Shown one piece after another: positions 39,867 through 48,948 of a stretch of DNA of 64,000 bases. Location of the stretch: the NCBI RefSeq assembly GCF_030503735.1, contig NZ_CP073096.1:1736001-1800000 (forward strand), in the 5' to 3' direction. The position numbers and the translations under genes were made by a program. This stretch comes from Corynebacterium tuberculostearicum (GTDB lineage: Bacteria; Actinomycetota; Actinomycetes; Mycobacteriales; Mycobacteriaceae). Below the pieces are notes generated by a model that searched no databases, had not been told where the DNA came from, and saw only the letters and a list, made by a program, of their open reading frames with translations. Within the stretch, counting starts at the first letter, position 1. Each line of letters opens with the position of its first letter.

Positions 39867-40949
39867 CTACTCTGCTTTCAAAATCTGGCAGCGCTTTCTC
39901 AGAAGATCGGCGTGTTGATAAATATCTTCAACTGTTTCTAGATCAAAATATTGTTCGCTCTTTTCCTCTCCAAAAATGCCAATTCGGGGTACTCGACGAT
40001 CAAAATACAGGCGGGCGATAGGCTTTCGATTGTTGTCTTGGAATAAAATCGCGCAGTAACTCTTAGCATCGCGCAATGCAATGTCCGCTACCGGAACGTC
40101 AGCACAGCAGATCGCCTTAATAATGGAATATGCTTGAAGCTCTTCTTCAGTTGTTACAACTCCATCACTCACAACATTCTCTTCACCCTGTTTCTCCTCT
40201 ACAGGAGACTTTTCTACGGCCGTGGAGACATCGTCGAAGTCCTGAGCAGAACGCAACCTTCGATTAGCCTCATCTTTCAAGAATTGCGATTGTGCGGTTT
40301 CCACCAACTTGGTGAAAGTCTCTAGGTTCTGTGCAGTCATTCGCCGTGTAGTAACGCGAGCTGCTATAAGTTTTACCCATTCCGCATCAGGTTCTTTAAA
40401 TTGCGTGGATAAAACTTTACGGATTTCCGAAATGTATTTCAGCTGTTCCGCACTTGCTGCAATTGTTTCAAAATCAAATTTTGATTTCGTGCACATTTCA
40501 AGATGGGGAAAGATACGTGCATCTACGTTACTCAAATCTAAAGTCATGAATGGCTTCTCATCCATTCGGTTGGCAGCATCGAGTTGCGCATAAAACTCAT
40601 AGACCTCGCCATTAGTCAAAATCGCAAATTCAGTATCCGTGACGTTAAAGTAACGAACGAGCTGATTTGCGTGACTTATGTTTAGAGGCTCACCGATTTT
40701 CTTGCACTCAATAAGAAACCGAAAATCATCTCCCGATTTGATCGCAAAGTCGACTTTCTCACCCTTTTTCACGCCTACGTCGGCCGTATATTCCGGTATT
40801 ACTTCGCGTGGATCTGTGACGTCATAGCCTAGAACAGTGCTGATAAAAGGAATGATGAATGCAGTTTTCGTTGCCTCTTCAGTTTCAATTATGGGCTTCA
40901 GCTCTTGCACTCGCGCCGAGAGGCTCTGCACTGCTTGATTGATACTCAT
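39867..40949 (-). CDS. Orphan HsdR-N-like PD-(D/E)xK nuclease domain protein
   Basis: The protein has 360 residues. The N-terminal 190 resemble the nuclease domain of type I restriction HsdR subunits: KVDFAI, then FLIECKK gives the D...ExK catalytic core (near residues 65-83), and NQLVRYFNVTDTEFAILTNG follows as in that family. There is no helicase domain, and no hsdM or hsdS gene nearby. The C-terminal third is unfamiliar. The gene is far more AT-rich than its surroundings (22 G+C in the 60 bases from 40441), which points to horizontal transfer. A defence or regulatory role is plausible but not shown. Confidence 0.8.
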   Translation of the reverse strand: MSINQAVQSLSARVQELKPIIETEEATKTAFIIPFISTVLGYDVTDPREVIPEYTADVGVKKGEKVDFAIKSGDDFRFLIECKKIGEPLNISHANQLVRYFNVTDTEFAILTNGEVYEFYAQLDAANRMDEKPFMTLDLSNVDARIFPHLEMCTKSKFDFETIAASAEQLKYISEIRKVLSTQFKEPDAEWVKLIAARVTTRRMTAQNLETFTKLVETAQSQFLKDEANRRLRSAQDFDDVSTAVEKSPVEEKQGEENVVSDGVVTTEEELQAYSIIKAICCADVPVADIALRDAKSYCAILFQDNNRKPIARLYFDRRVPRIGIFGEEKSEQYFDLETVEDIYQHADLLRKRCQILKAE

Positions 40950-41160
40950 TCTTAGGTCCCCTTCTACGAAAATTCGCGTACATAGATAATCACTCTAAGT
41001 AAGCAGGGAATCCATAAATGGATTAGTTTCCACGATTCCAGCTCTGTTTTCCTTTTACCGTAGTAGAACACAATGCAAACGGCGCGCTATCCCCTATTTT
41101 GGCGCCAAATTTACAAAACCTGCAGACTAAAGTCATCAGAATGAAACCTCGAAAGTAAAT
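40950..41160. other. AT-rich spacer between the orphan nuclease gene and tRNA-Ser(TGA) terminator
   Basis: About 210 bp of low-GC sequence upstream of the nuclease gene. It holds a Gly/Ala-rich ribosome-site region (AAGGGGACC) just before the gene and no other open frame worth calling. It belongs to the same foreign-looking segment. Confidence 0.4.
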
Positions 41161-41161
41161 A

Positions 41162-41199
41162 AAGTCGCGCGACACCGAAAAAACGATGCCACACGACTT
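41162..41199 (-). terminator. Terminator of tRNA-Ser(TGA)
   Basis: Long stem (arms AAGTCGTGTGGCATCG and CGGTGTCGCGCGACTT, with G-U pairs) with a TTTTTT loop, followed on the minus strand by TTTATTTACTTT. Confidence 0.75.
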
Positions 41200-41208
41200 C
41201 ATATATTG

Positions 41209-41292
<84 letters not shown>

Positions 41293-41455
41293 AAGTTGCG
41301 TATCGAAGGCAATCTCCTTGCCCAAGAAGCAACTTGGTCAGTCTACTAAATAGATGGCCCTGTTTCCCAAAAGGCCACCGTCAGCGCTCAAAATGATTAC
41401 TCCCCACGAGGTCATTCGTGGCGCAGGACACATGAACTCCGTTAGATTGGGGCCC

Positions 41456-42427
41456 ATGGCTACAACAAAAATGAAGGCAATTGTCCAGACCAACCCACAG
41501 GAGCGCCGGTCCCTAGAGCTCCACGAAGTTGATGTCCCGCAGCTGCAACCAGGTGAAGTACTCGTCAAGGTACACGCTGCTGGCGTTAATCGCGGCGATA
41601 TCTTGCAAACGATGGGTGCCTACCCGCCACCACCGGGAGCGTCCGAAATCTTGGGGCTAGAGGCAGCCGGCACCATCGCGGATGCCGGGTATACGAACTG
41701 GGAGGTAGGCACCGAGGTGGGCTGCCTGCTTGCCGGTGGTGGCTACGCCGAATACGTAGCGGTTCCGCAGGGCCAGCTGCTTCCCGTGCCCAAGGGGTTG
41801 AGCGTTGAGGAAACTGCCGCAGTGGTTGAAGTCGGATGCACCGTCTGGTCCAACCTTGGCATCGAGGCGGGCCTACACGAGGGCCAGCGCGTGCTCATCC
41901 ACGGCGGTGGCGGCGGTATCGGTACTTTCGCCATTCAGGTGGCCAAGGCGCTGGGCGCAGAGGTAGCGGTCACGGCCGGTTCTGAGGAGAAGCTGGATCG
42001 TTGCCGCGAGCTGGGCGCCGATATTCTCATCAACTATAAGGAGCACGACTTCGTAGAAGAGTTGAAGGGAAGCTGCGACGTCATTTTGGACATCATCGGC
42101 GCGAAATATCTGGAAAAGAATATGAAGAGCCTGGCTAAGGACGGCAAGCTCATCATCATCGGCATGCAGGGCGGCACCAAGGCGGAAATCAACTTGGGCG
42201 CCATGCTGCCCAAGCGCCTGACCATCCAGGGCACGACGTTGCGCGCCCGCGACTTAGAAGACAAGGCACAGATTGTGGCGGGCACGGTAGAAAATGTGTG
42301 GCCCATGCTGGAAGACGGCCGCGTAAAGCACGCGCTGCACGCTACTTACCCGCTTGCCGACGCCGCCCAAGCCCACACTGCCCTAGACAGCGGCGAGGTC
42401 ACCGGCACCTTGGTGCTTACCGTTTAA
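41456..42427 (+). CDS. NAD(P)H:quinone oxidoreductase, zinc-free MDR family (PIG3-like)
   Basis: The 323-residue protein is a medium-chain dehydrogenase/reductase with GroES-like N-domain (LHEVDVPQLQPGEVLVKVHAAGVNRGDILQ). The nucleotide-binding motif is HGGGGGIGTFAIQVAKALG. There is no catalytic zinc ligand set, as in quinone reductases. QTMGAYPPPPGASEILGLEAAG matches the PIG3/quinone oxidoreductase subfamily. The start MATTKMKAIV was preferred over a longer frame upstream. It converges with the aminotransferase-like gene, overlapping it by 4 bp. Confidence 0.9.
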   Translation: MATTKMKAIVQTNPQERRSLELHEVDVPQLQPGEVLVKVHAAGVNRGDILQTMGAYPPPPGASEILGLEAAGTIADAGYTNWEVGTEVGCLLAGGGYAEYVAVPQGQLLPVPKGLSVEETAAVVEVGCTVWSNLGIEAGLHEGQRVLIHGGGGGIGTFAIQVAKALGAEVAVTAGSEEKLDRCRELGADILINYKEHDFVEELKGSCDVILDIIGAKYLEKNMKSLAKDGKLIIIGMQGGTKAEINLGAMLPKRLTIQGTTLRARDLEDKAQIVAGTVENVWPMLEDGRVKHALHATYPLADAAQAHTALDSGEVTGTLVLTV

Positions 42428-43680
42428 GCCAGCGAGGCTACAACACGCGTCAGGTGCTCAACGTCGTGATAGGTATTAAAGGGGCCAAGCGCAACCGTCA
42501 CGGCGCCACCGATTTCTTCCACGCCCATTTCCGTAAGCAACGGGGTTTGTGGGGCAAGCGTAGTGACGAGCCCGTTGTCAAAGAGGCGCTTGTACACGGT
42601 CTCTGCAGGAACGCCCCTTACGGCAAAGGTAAGGCGGGGCAGGCGATCATCGGATGCGCCGGCGGCCGCTTCCCCAGTCACGCCGAGGATATGAACGGCT
42701 GGCAGGGTGCTCAAGAAGGAATAGAGATCAGCGCGCAGATCCTCTAGGTAGACGCTGAGCGCATCCATGGAGGTGCGCAGGCGCTTGCGGCGCGAGCCAC
42801 TCTCCCCACCGGCTAGGGCGGCAAGATGGTCCACGAGCGGTCCGACACCGCCGGCCAGGCCAGAGGAAATGGGTGTTTCCAGCTTGCGGGCGCCCTTGCC
42901 GGTATGCACCGGATCGAGGGTATCGAGACGGCGGAACATGCGAGTATCGCGGAAGACCAAAGCTGCTAGCTGCGGTCCGCCCAGCAGTCCCAAGTCGAGG
43001 CCCAAGATATCGGCGCCGAGCTCATCAAAGTTGATGGGGCGATAGGGGGCGATAGCAGAGACGTCGAGAAGCGTCCAGGCACGGGAGCGCTCATGGACCG
43101 TATCGATGATCTCAGCCGCTGGGGAAACAGTGCCCAAAAGTTCGTGCGCGGCAGAAAAGGCGACAAGCCGCGTAGAGCCGTCGACAAGCTCTGCGAACTG
43201 GAATCCTGGCAATTCGCCTGTTCCCAAGTCCGGCTGGGCCCAACGAGTTTCCGCCTTGACCTCAGAAAACGCCGAGTACAAAGACGGTGGATCGAGCTTG
43301 GAGAGCACCAGTGAGGAATTGCTGCCTAAAAGCGGGCGCGCCGCATGTGCCAAGGACTGGTAGAGCACCGGCAGGGAGGGGCCAAGCACCACGCGATCCG
43401 CCTTGGAACCGGTTAGATCCGCTACGGCCATGCGCGCAGCGGTGTAATTGCCATCTCCTTCCAAGCGGCCCGGCGCGGGCGTGGCAGAGTGGGCACCGCC
43501 TGGCCCTTCCTGAGTGGCCACCGCAGTGGACATACGGAAGGAGCGAGCCACGCCGGAGGCTACTCGCTCAGAAATCTGGGGAACCGCGTGCGCGTTGAGA
43601 TAGGTCCAACCATCAGATAGCCCGGTGTATAAACCGCGCACACTGAATACGTCATAGTGCGCCGAAGCTCCTGCTGGCAT
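42424..43680 (-). CDS. Class V aminotransferase/cysteine desulfurase-like protein lacking the PLP lysine
   Basis: The 418-residue protein follows the fold type I layout: YLNAHAVPQISERV at the N-terminus, ADRVVLGPSLPVLYQSLA, a WTLLDVSAIAPYRPINFDELGADILG strand. Where SufS-like enzymes have HKLYGP, this reads GLDLGLLGGPQLAALVF, so the PLP-binding lysine is replaced. It is probably catalytically dead or uses another chemistry. The active-site cysteine loop is also not obvious. The start is the ATG preceded by AAGGGACC, a good ribosome site; a longer start exists upstream. It converges with the quinone oxidoreductase gene. Confidence 0.75.
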   Translation of the reverse strand: MPAGASAHYDVFSVRGLYTGLSDGWTYLNAHAVPQISERVASGVARSFRMSTAVATQEGPGGAHSATPAPGRLEGDGNYTAARMAVADLTGSKADRVVLGPSLPVLYQSLAHAARPLLGSNSSLVLSKLDPPSLYSAFSEVKAETRWAQPDLGTGELPGFQFAELVDGSTRLVAFSAAHELLGTVSPAAEIIDTVHERSRAWTLLDVSAIAPYRPINFDELGADILGLDLGLLGGPQLAALVFRDTRMFRRLDTLDPVHTGKGARKLETPISSGLAGGVGPLVDHLAALAGGESGSRRKRLRTSMDALSVYLEDLRADLYSFLSTLPAVHILGVTGEAAAGASDDRLPRLTFAVRGVPAETVYKRLFDNGLVTTLAPQTPLLTEMGVEEIGGAVTVALGPFNTYHDVEHLTRVVASLA

Positions 43681-43854
43681 TACGGTCCCTTCTTTTTTCG
43701 CGCTAGGCATCGCCACTCCGTGGCGGTCGATTCCCTACTGTATACGCGTTTGCCGCAAGTTTCCCAAATCTGGATTTTCGCTGAATATGGCTGTTTTCGC
43801 AGGCTGGCGGCGTGTAGTTCCCGTTTGCCCAGCCCGCGCGCTAGGGTGTTGAGC

Positions 43855-44745
43855 GTGCAAGATAACAATCAACTGCGCGCTGATATCGCCCGCATGACCT
43901 CTCAGCCAGACAGCGAGGCCACCCCAGCGTCCCAGTCCCAGACCCTCAAGGCCGCCTTCGCGGATCTTGCGCAGGGTGCACAGCAGCGCGAGCTGTGGTT
44001 CAAGCTGGGTATTCAAGATATTAAGCAGCGCTACCGCCGCTCCGTCCTGGGCCCATTTTGGATCACCATCGCCACCGGCGTGATGGCCCTAGCCCTGGGC
44101 CTGCTGTATTCCATGCTCTTCCAGATTCCCGTAGCGGAGTTCCTCCCCCACGTCACCGTGGGCCTTATTATGTGGACCTTCATCTCGGGCTGCATTAAGG
44201 AAGGCTCCACCGTCTTCATTGACAATGAGGGCTTAATTAAACAGCTGCCCGCTCCCCTTTCGGTGCACGTTTACCGCCTCGTATGGCGCCAGACACTGTT
44301 TTTGGGCCATAACCTCATCATCTGGTTGCTGCTTATCCTTATCTTCCCGCGCAGCCTAGGCTGGGAGTTCTTCCTGTTTATCCCTGGTTTGGCATTGCTG
44401 TTGGTCAACGGCGTATGGGTCACGATGTTCTTTGGCATTATCGCCACCCGCTTCCGCGACGTAGCCCCACTGCTGGAAGCTTTGACCCAGCTGCTGTTTT
44501 ACGTCACTCCGATTGTGTGGATGACCAATACCTTGAAGGACCAGGGCGGTGCGGTAGCCGGCCGCGCCCGCATCGCGGAAATCAACCCGCTCTACCACTA
44601 CATGGAAATCGTCCGTGCGCCCATGATCGGCGAGCCGGTGGCCGCCTACCACTGGTGGATCGTCATCGGCTGCACCGTTCTCGGCCTGCTCATCGCCGGC
44701 TTGGTCATGCGCAAGTGGCGCTTCCGCGTCAGTTACTGGGTTTAA
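43855..44745 (+). CDS. wzm: Galactan ABC exporter, membrane subunit (Wzm-like; Rv3783 homologue)
   Basis: This 296-residue permease has six hydrophobic helices typical of ABC-2 polysaccharide exporters: QRYRRSVLGPFWITIATGVMALALGLLY, then VGLIMWTFISGC, and FGIIATRFRDVAPLLEALTQLLFYVTPIVWM. With the ATPase gene directly downstream it forms the exporter thought to flip lipid-linked galactan across the membrane for arabinogalactan. The start is GTG (VQDNNQ). An upstream longer frame is antisense to the aminotransferase-like gene and less likely. It begins the cell-wall block. Confidence 0.88.
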   Translation: MQDNNQLRADIARMTSQPDSEATPASQSQTLKAAFADLAQGAQQRELWFKLGIQDIKQRYRRSVLGPFWITIATGVMALALGLLYSMLFQIPVAEFLPHVTVGLIMWTFISGCIKEGSTVFIDNEGLIKQLPAPLSVHVYRLVWRQTLFLGHNLIIWLLLILIFPRSLGWEFFLFIPGLALLLVNGVWVTMFFGIIATRFRDVAPLLEALTQLLFYVTPIVWMTNTLKDQGGAVAGRARIAEINPLYHYMEIVRAPMIGEPVAAYHWWIVIGCTVLGLLIAGLVMRKWRFRVSYWV

Positions 44746-44791
44746 GCCCACGCCCTGCACTTCCTGAGATTCCTCGAAAGGATACAGACTG

Positions 44792-45595
44792 ATGGTCTCG
44801 ATTGATACGTATAACGCGTGCGTGGACTTTCCCATCTTTGATGCCAAATCCCGCTCGCTAAAGAAGGCCATGCTTTCTTCGGCCGGCGGCGCCATTGGCA
44901 AAACTGCCCAGAACACCGTCGTGGTGGAGGCGTTAAAGGATATTAACCTGCACCTGCGCGAGGGCGATCGCGTGGGTTTGGTGGGCCATAACGGCGCCGG
45001 CAAGTCCACCCTGCTGCGCCTTTTATCTGGCATTTACGAGCCCACCCGTGGTTCTGCCGATGTGCGCGGCCGCGTGGCCCCCGTCTTTGATTTGGGCGTG
45101 GGCATGGACCCAGAGGTCTCTGGCTACGACAACATCATTATCCGTGGCCTCTTTTTGGGCCAGTCCATCAAGCAGATGAAGAAAAAAATGGATGAGATTG
45201 CGGAGTTTTCTGAACTCGGCGATTATCTCTCCATGCCGCTGCGCACCTATTCCACCGGTATGCGCGTGCGTTTGGCACTTGGCGTGGTGACTTCCATTGA
45301 ACCGGAAATCCTGCTGCTGGATGAGGGCATCGGCGCTGTCGACGCCGCTTTCATGGCCAAGGCCCGTGTGCGCCTGCAAGAGCTGGTGAAGCGCTCCGGC
45401 ATCCTGGTCTTTGCCTCCCACTCCAATGACTTTTTGGCGCAGCTGTGTAATACCGCGCTGTGGATTGACCACGGCGAGATCCGCTCGGTAGGCGAAGTTT
45501 CTGACGTTGTCGGTGAGTACGAGGGCCCAGAGGTTGGAGAATACGTCCGCGACCTGCGCGAGCGATTTGAAAATGAGGATACAAGCGACAACTAA
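44792..45595 (+). CDS. wzt: Galactan ABC exporter, ATPase subunit (Wzt-like; Rv3781 homologue)
   Basis: This 267-residue ATPase shows Walker A GHNGAGKSTLLRLL, signature YSTGMRVRLALG and Walker B EILLLDEGIGAVD. There is no C-terminal carbohydrate-binding domain, as in the mycobacterial RfbE-type proteins. It partners with the permease 46 bp upstream. The ribosome site is GAAAGGA before ATG. In mycobacteria the same trio (permease, ATPase, GlfT1) sits together, which supports the galactan-export assignment. Confidence 0.9.
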   Translation: MVSIDTYNACVDFPIFDAKSRSLKKAMLSSAGGAIGKTAQNTVVVEALKDINLHLREGDRVGLVGHNGAGKSTLLRLLSGIYEPTRGSADVRGRVAPVFDLGVGMDPEVSGYDNIIIRGLFLGQSIKQMKKKMDEIAEFSELGDYLSMPLRTYSTGMRVRLALGVVTSIEPEILLLDEGIGAVDAAFMAKARVRLQELVKRSGILVFASHSNDFLAQLCNTALWIDHGEIRSVGEVSDVVGEYEGPEVGEYVRDLRERFENEDTSDN

Positions 45596-45670
45596 CAGCG
45601 CTCATTTTTCGCATCTCGCCTCCGCTGCGCGGAGTGTTTCTGCGTTAGCCCGCCCCAACCCGGTGGCAAG

Positions 45671-46594
45671 ATGGAACGCATGACTGCCACCCTGACTTCC
45701 ACCGGTTCCACCGCCGCCGTCATTGTTACCCATCAGCGCGCCGAACTATTGCGGGCTTCGCTTGCACAGGTGGTACACCAAACCCACCCTGTGCAGTGGG
45801 TAGTCGTGGTGGATAATGGCGCAGAAGATGCGGTGCGCGAGCTCGTGGAATCCATGGCGGGTGACCGCGGTGTTTATGTGCCCTCAGAGACCAACCTGGG
45901 CGGCGCTGGCGGCTTTGCACTGGGCTTTCTCACCGCGCTTTCTTTGGGTGCCGATGCCGTGTGGTGCGCCGATGATGATGGGCGCCCCGCCGATCACGCG
46001 GTACTTGCGGAGCTGTATCGGGTAGCCGAGGCCAACCGCCTGCACGAGGTTTCTCCCGCGGTGTGCAATATCGACGATCCCGGCCGGTTAGCCTTCCCTT
46101 TGCGCCAAGGGTTGGTGTGGCGCCGCCGCATGGATGAGCTGGAGGGCGACTTCCTGCCGGGCATTGCCTCGCTGTTTAATGGCGCGTTGATTTCGGCGGC
46201 AGCCATGGAGGTTATTGGGGTGCCGGACTATCGCCTCTTTATCCGCGGCGATGAGGTGGAATACCACCGCCGGCTGGTAAATTCAGGGCTCTCCTTCGGC
46301 ACAGCACTAACCACCAGCTACCTGCACCCAGACGGCTCGGATGAGTTCAAACCAATTCTGGGCGGCAAGATGCACACGCAGTACCCAGAGGGCGAGTTCA
46401 AGCGCTTTTTCACTTACCGCAATCGCGGCTACCTGCTGTGGCAGCGCGGCATGCGCAAGCTACTGCCGCAGGAATTTGCCCGCTTTGGCTGGTTCTTCTT
46501 GGTCCAGCGCCACGACCCGGTCGGCTTTATCGAATGGCTAAAACTCCACAACCGCGGGCGCCAAGAAGATTTCCGCCGCCCTAACCAGGGCTAG
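45671..46594 (+). CDS. glfT1: Galactofuranosyltransferase GlfT1
   Basis: GlfT1 adds the first galactofuranose residues to the decaprenyl-linked rhamnosyl-GlcNAc linker of arabinogalactan, at the inner face of the membrane. The 307-residue GT2-type protein starts with AAVIVTHQRAELLRASL; the metal/UDP motif is WCADDDGRPAD, and the acceptor-side region LFIRGDEVEYHRRL contains the catalytic acids. The alternative start is the ATG at 45680. It follows the exporter genes on the same strand, as in mycobacteria. Confidence 0.87.
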   Translation: MERMTATLTSTGSTAAVIVTHQRAELLRASLAQVVHQTHPVQWVVVVDNGAEDAVRELVESMAGDRGVYVPSETNLGGAGGFALGFLTALSLGADAVWCADDDGRPADHAVLAELYRVAEANRLHEVSPAVCNIDDPGRLAFPLRQGLVWRRRMDELEGDFLPGIASLFNGALISAAAMEVIGVPDYRLFIRGDEVEYHRRLVNSGLSFGTALTTSYLHPDGSDEFKPILGGKMHTQYPEGEFKRFFTYRNRGYLLWQRGMRKLLPQEFARFGWFFLVQRHDPVGFIEWLKLHNRGRQEDFRRPNQG

Positions 46595-47085
46595 GACGGA
46601 TCCTGCTTGGCGACGACCCTGACCCCAGCCTTCCTAAAAATAATCCAGCGTTGCACCGCAAAGTTCACCACGGTCGCGGTGCCCTGCGAGATAGCAAAGG
46701 CCACCACGAGGGAAAGGGTCGAGTTCCACTCCCAGTGGACGTCGAAAAGCTCAAAAAGGAACTTATAGGCCACCATATTGACCACGAAGGTCACGCCGTA
46801 GGTGGCAAGGACGCCGGCGAAGCGCACCGCGGTGGCTTCGGCCTGGAAGGTCCAGCGGCGATTGAGTAGATAGGCCGCCCAGGTACCGATAATAAAGCCC
46901 ACCGCACGGGCGGGGTCGGCGCTAAGCAGGCCGAAGCCGATCTGCAGGAGCCAGGTTAAGGAGACGTCGATAAGCGCGGCAAGCGCCCCCGTCACCGCGA
47001 ACTTGGCGCTTTGCGCGCGCAGGCTGGTCGAGCGCGAAGCCCGCTGAGCCGCGCCGCGCCACGTCCGTGAGGGGGCTGCTGCCAT
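46591..47085 (-). CDS. GtrA family membrane protein
   Basis: The protein has 164 residues, with four hydrophobic helices and the GtrA layout: FAVTGALAALIDVSLTWLL, AVGFIIGTWAAYLLNRRWTF, a third helix, and ATVVNFAVQRWIIF. A basic tail of about 35 residues precedes it. GtrA proteins bind or move polyprenyl-linked sugars. In mycobacteria one (Rv3789) sits beside dprE1 and takes part in arabinan assembly, so a similar role is likely. It directly follows a second GtrA gene, with stop and start adjacent. Confidence 0.85.
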   Translation of the reverse strand: MAAAPSRTWRGAAQRASRSTSLRAQSAKFAVTGALAALIDVSLTWLLQIGFGLLSADPARAVGFIIGTWAAYLLNRRWTFQAEATAVRFAGVLATYGVTFVVNMVAYKFLFELFDVHWEWNSTLSLVVAFAISQGTATVVNFAVQRWIIFRKAGVRVVAKQDPS

Positions 47086-47526
47086 CTATTTTTCCTTAAA
47101 GATAAAGGCCCTTTGAATGGCAAAGTTGGTCACCGTGGCCACGCCTTGGGCGATGACGAAGGCGATGGTGTCTTTCACCGCACCCTCAAAGCCGAGAGCC
47201 ATAAGCGGCTCATTGAGCACCCAGTACAGGAAGTTTTGGACCGCAAAGGTAGAGGCGTACAAAATGCCCACGGTCGCGGCTGTGCGGCCAGACACCTTGG
47301 CTCCAAAGGTCCACCGCGCATTGGCCAGGTAGGCGGCGATGGTGCCAAAAACCCAACCGATCGCCTTGGCGGCGGAACGATGCAGCCCCAGATAGGTCAA
47401 TAAAAGCGTGAGACCATAGTCAATGGCGGCGGTAAATACGCCCACGGAAATAAAACGCACCAGCTGGGTGTGCAGCGAGGTGGATGAGGGCTTTACTTCT
47501 ACGGCGTCGTCAGCTGAATTAGTCAC
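47086..47526 (-). CDS. GtrA family membrane protein, Rv3789-like
   Basis: The protein has 146 residues, four helices, and the motif VRFISVGVFTAAIDYGLTLLL at the start, then AIGWVFGTIAAYLANARWTFG and VTNFAIQRAFIFKEK. The N-terminus is about 20 polar residues. It is the likely partner or paralogue of the downstream GtrA protein, and the tandem pair suggests a gene duplication. Which one corresponds to Rv3789 cannot be told by eye. Their place between glfT1 and dprE1 fits decaprenyl-phosphoryl-arabinose handling. Confidence 0.85.
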   Translation of the reverse strand: MTNSADDAVEVKPSSTSLHTQLVRFISVGVFTAAIDYGLTLLLTYLGLHRSAAKAIGWVFGTIAAYLANARWTFGAKVSGRTAATVGILYASTFAVQNFLYWVLNEPLMALGFEGAVKDTIAFVIAQGVATVTNFAIQRAFIFKEK

Positions 47527-47537
47527 GAGTGAGTAGC

Positions 47538-48434
47538 CTACCCGCGCAGGAGCGCTCGGTACATGTCCAGCCGGTCCACCGGCGCGGCGGATTCAGCACC
47601 ATAGGCACCGATACCGGCCAATTGTTTCAAGGATGCTGCGCATAGCTCGCGGATTTCGGCACCGGTAAGTGCCTTGCCGTCGTCATTGACCCAGCCGAGC
47701 ACATCCATGGTGGTCTCCACGACGGAATCGGTCAGCTCCGCGCCGCCCATACAGGAAAGGGCAAGCGCCATGGACCAAAAGGCATCTTTGCCTTCATGGG
47801 TCACCTCGCGAGGCAAGCTGGCGAGCACGCGGGAAGCATGCGGTGATAGGTCGGTTTCCCTGCCTAGGTCCATCGCTTGCAGCAGCGGGACGAAATCATA
47901 GAGTTTGGTGCGCTCAATCAAATCACGCACGGGCAAAGATACCGCGGAAAAGACCTCATCGGTTACCTCTTGCCCGGTCAATTCGCGGTTAACGCTGGTG
48001 AGTTCAAAGGGCTGGAAGAGCGAGCCCGAACCTCCCACGCACAAGGCCTCCGGGGTGCCGTTATCGCGCGGGTAAATATCGGCTACCACCAGTTCGAAAT
48101 CCCATAGGCCCCAAACGAAGTCGATCTGGTCTCCCACGCGCCATAGGAATTCGGAGGCCTGGCGTTCCGGATCAATGCGCTGACCACGGGCCTCTGTGTG
48201 TTCATAAAAGTGCCAGGGAGATTCTTCCTCTGGCAGGCCAAAGCAAATGCGCAGCACGCGGTGTAGCTGCGTAAAGGTCAGCGCATCGCTAAAACCAATC
48301 TGACGGTGCACCTCGCCATCGGCGCGAATATTCGCGGCTTGGCAGATGATGGTGAGGGGCTCGCGCTTGAGGGATACCACGCTATCGGCGCGTTTGGCCC
48401 GCGCCTGTGCGATATCGGTGACCCCTGCATTCAT
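47538..48434 (-). CDS. Plasmid pRiA4b ORF-3-like protein
   Basis: The 298-residue protein contains the pRiA4b-ORF3 pattern: RQIGFSDALTFTQLHRVLRICFGLPEEESPWHFYE, with later DFVWGLWDFELVVADIYPRD. The C-terminal 140 residues are helical and unassigned. Function of the family is unknown. The start MNAGVTD was chosen over longer in-frame options. Its location inside the cell-wall block, between gtrA genes and dprE1, may be incidental. It lies 11 bp upstream of the tandem gtrA genes on the same strand. Confidence 0.7.
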   Translation of the reverse strand: MNAGVTDIAQARAKRADSVVSLKREPLTIICQAANIRADGEVHRQIGFSDALTFTQLHRVLRICFGLPEEESPWHFYEHTEARGQRIDPERQASEFLWRVGDQIDFVWGLWDFELVVADIYPRDNGTPEALCVGGSGSLFQPFELTSVNRELTGQEVTDEVFSAVSLPVRDLIERTKLYDFVPLLQAMDLGRETDLSPHASRVLASLPREVTHEGKDAFWSMALALSCMGGAELTDSVVETTMDVLGWVNDDGKALTGAEIRELCAASLKQLAGIGAYGAESAAPVDRLDMYRALLRG

Positions 48435-48455
48435 GAGCCCCACCATACGCAAGTT

Positions 48456-48920
48456 TTAGGAAGCTAGTTTTGCAATATCGCGCGCTTCCAGCTCACTAAT
48501 GAGGAACGTCAGCGCCGCCCCAATGGCGCCCAAGAGGGTCCACGGCCGCTTGGCACCGCGCTTGCGCAGGAACTTCACCATCCGGCGGGAAAGGGCAACG
48601 TTCATCCACCCGCCCAGGATGAGCAGCAGCACCACTGCGGCAAAAATGGCCCAGGGCTTAAGACCCTGATCGGACATATCCTGTGGCGAGCGCGGCTCAT
48701 CGCCATCCTGCTCCGCATGTGCGTTGGTGTAGGCCACCAGGGCGCCAAAACCAAAGAAAGACAAGGTATAAGCAGTAATCAAACCGCCTTTGGATTTAAT
48801 CCAATCTGGATAAGAGGTCGCGATACCCACGGCGGCGGCCCGGGTGATGCGACCGGCCAGGGTGTCATCTAGGGCGTAATTATCTTGGTGCTGATCTTGC
48901 GTTTCGCGGTTGTTGGTCAT
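48456..48920 (-). CDS. Membrane protein of unknown function
   Basis: The protein has 154 residues, with hydrophobic segments at about 45-63 (GLITAYTLSFFGFGALVAYT), 86-105 (WAIFAAVVLLLILGGWMNVA) and 128-145. It starts MTNNRETQDQHQ with a polar N-terminus; a longer frame upstream overlaps the divergent gene. No family is recognised. It shares a short divergent promoter region with the gene at 48949 and precedes the pRiA4b-like gene. Homologues near dprE1 may exist in other corynebacteria, but I cannot verify that. Confidence 0.65.
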   Translation of the reverse strand: MTNNRETQDQHQDNYALDDTLAGRITRAAAVGIATSYPDWIKSKGGLITAYTLSFFGFGALVAYTNAHAEQDGDEPRSPQDMSDQGLKPWAIFAAVVLLLILGGWMNVALSRRMVKFLRKRGAKRPWTLLGAIGAALTFLISELEARDIAKLAS

Positions 48921-48948
48921 AGCGACTACTATAAGCGGCGGTAAGCTG

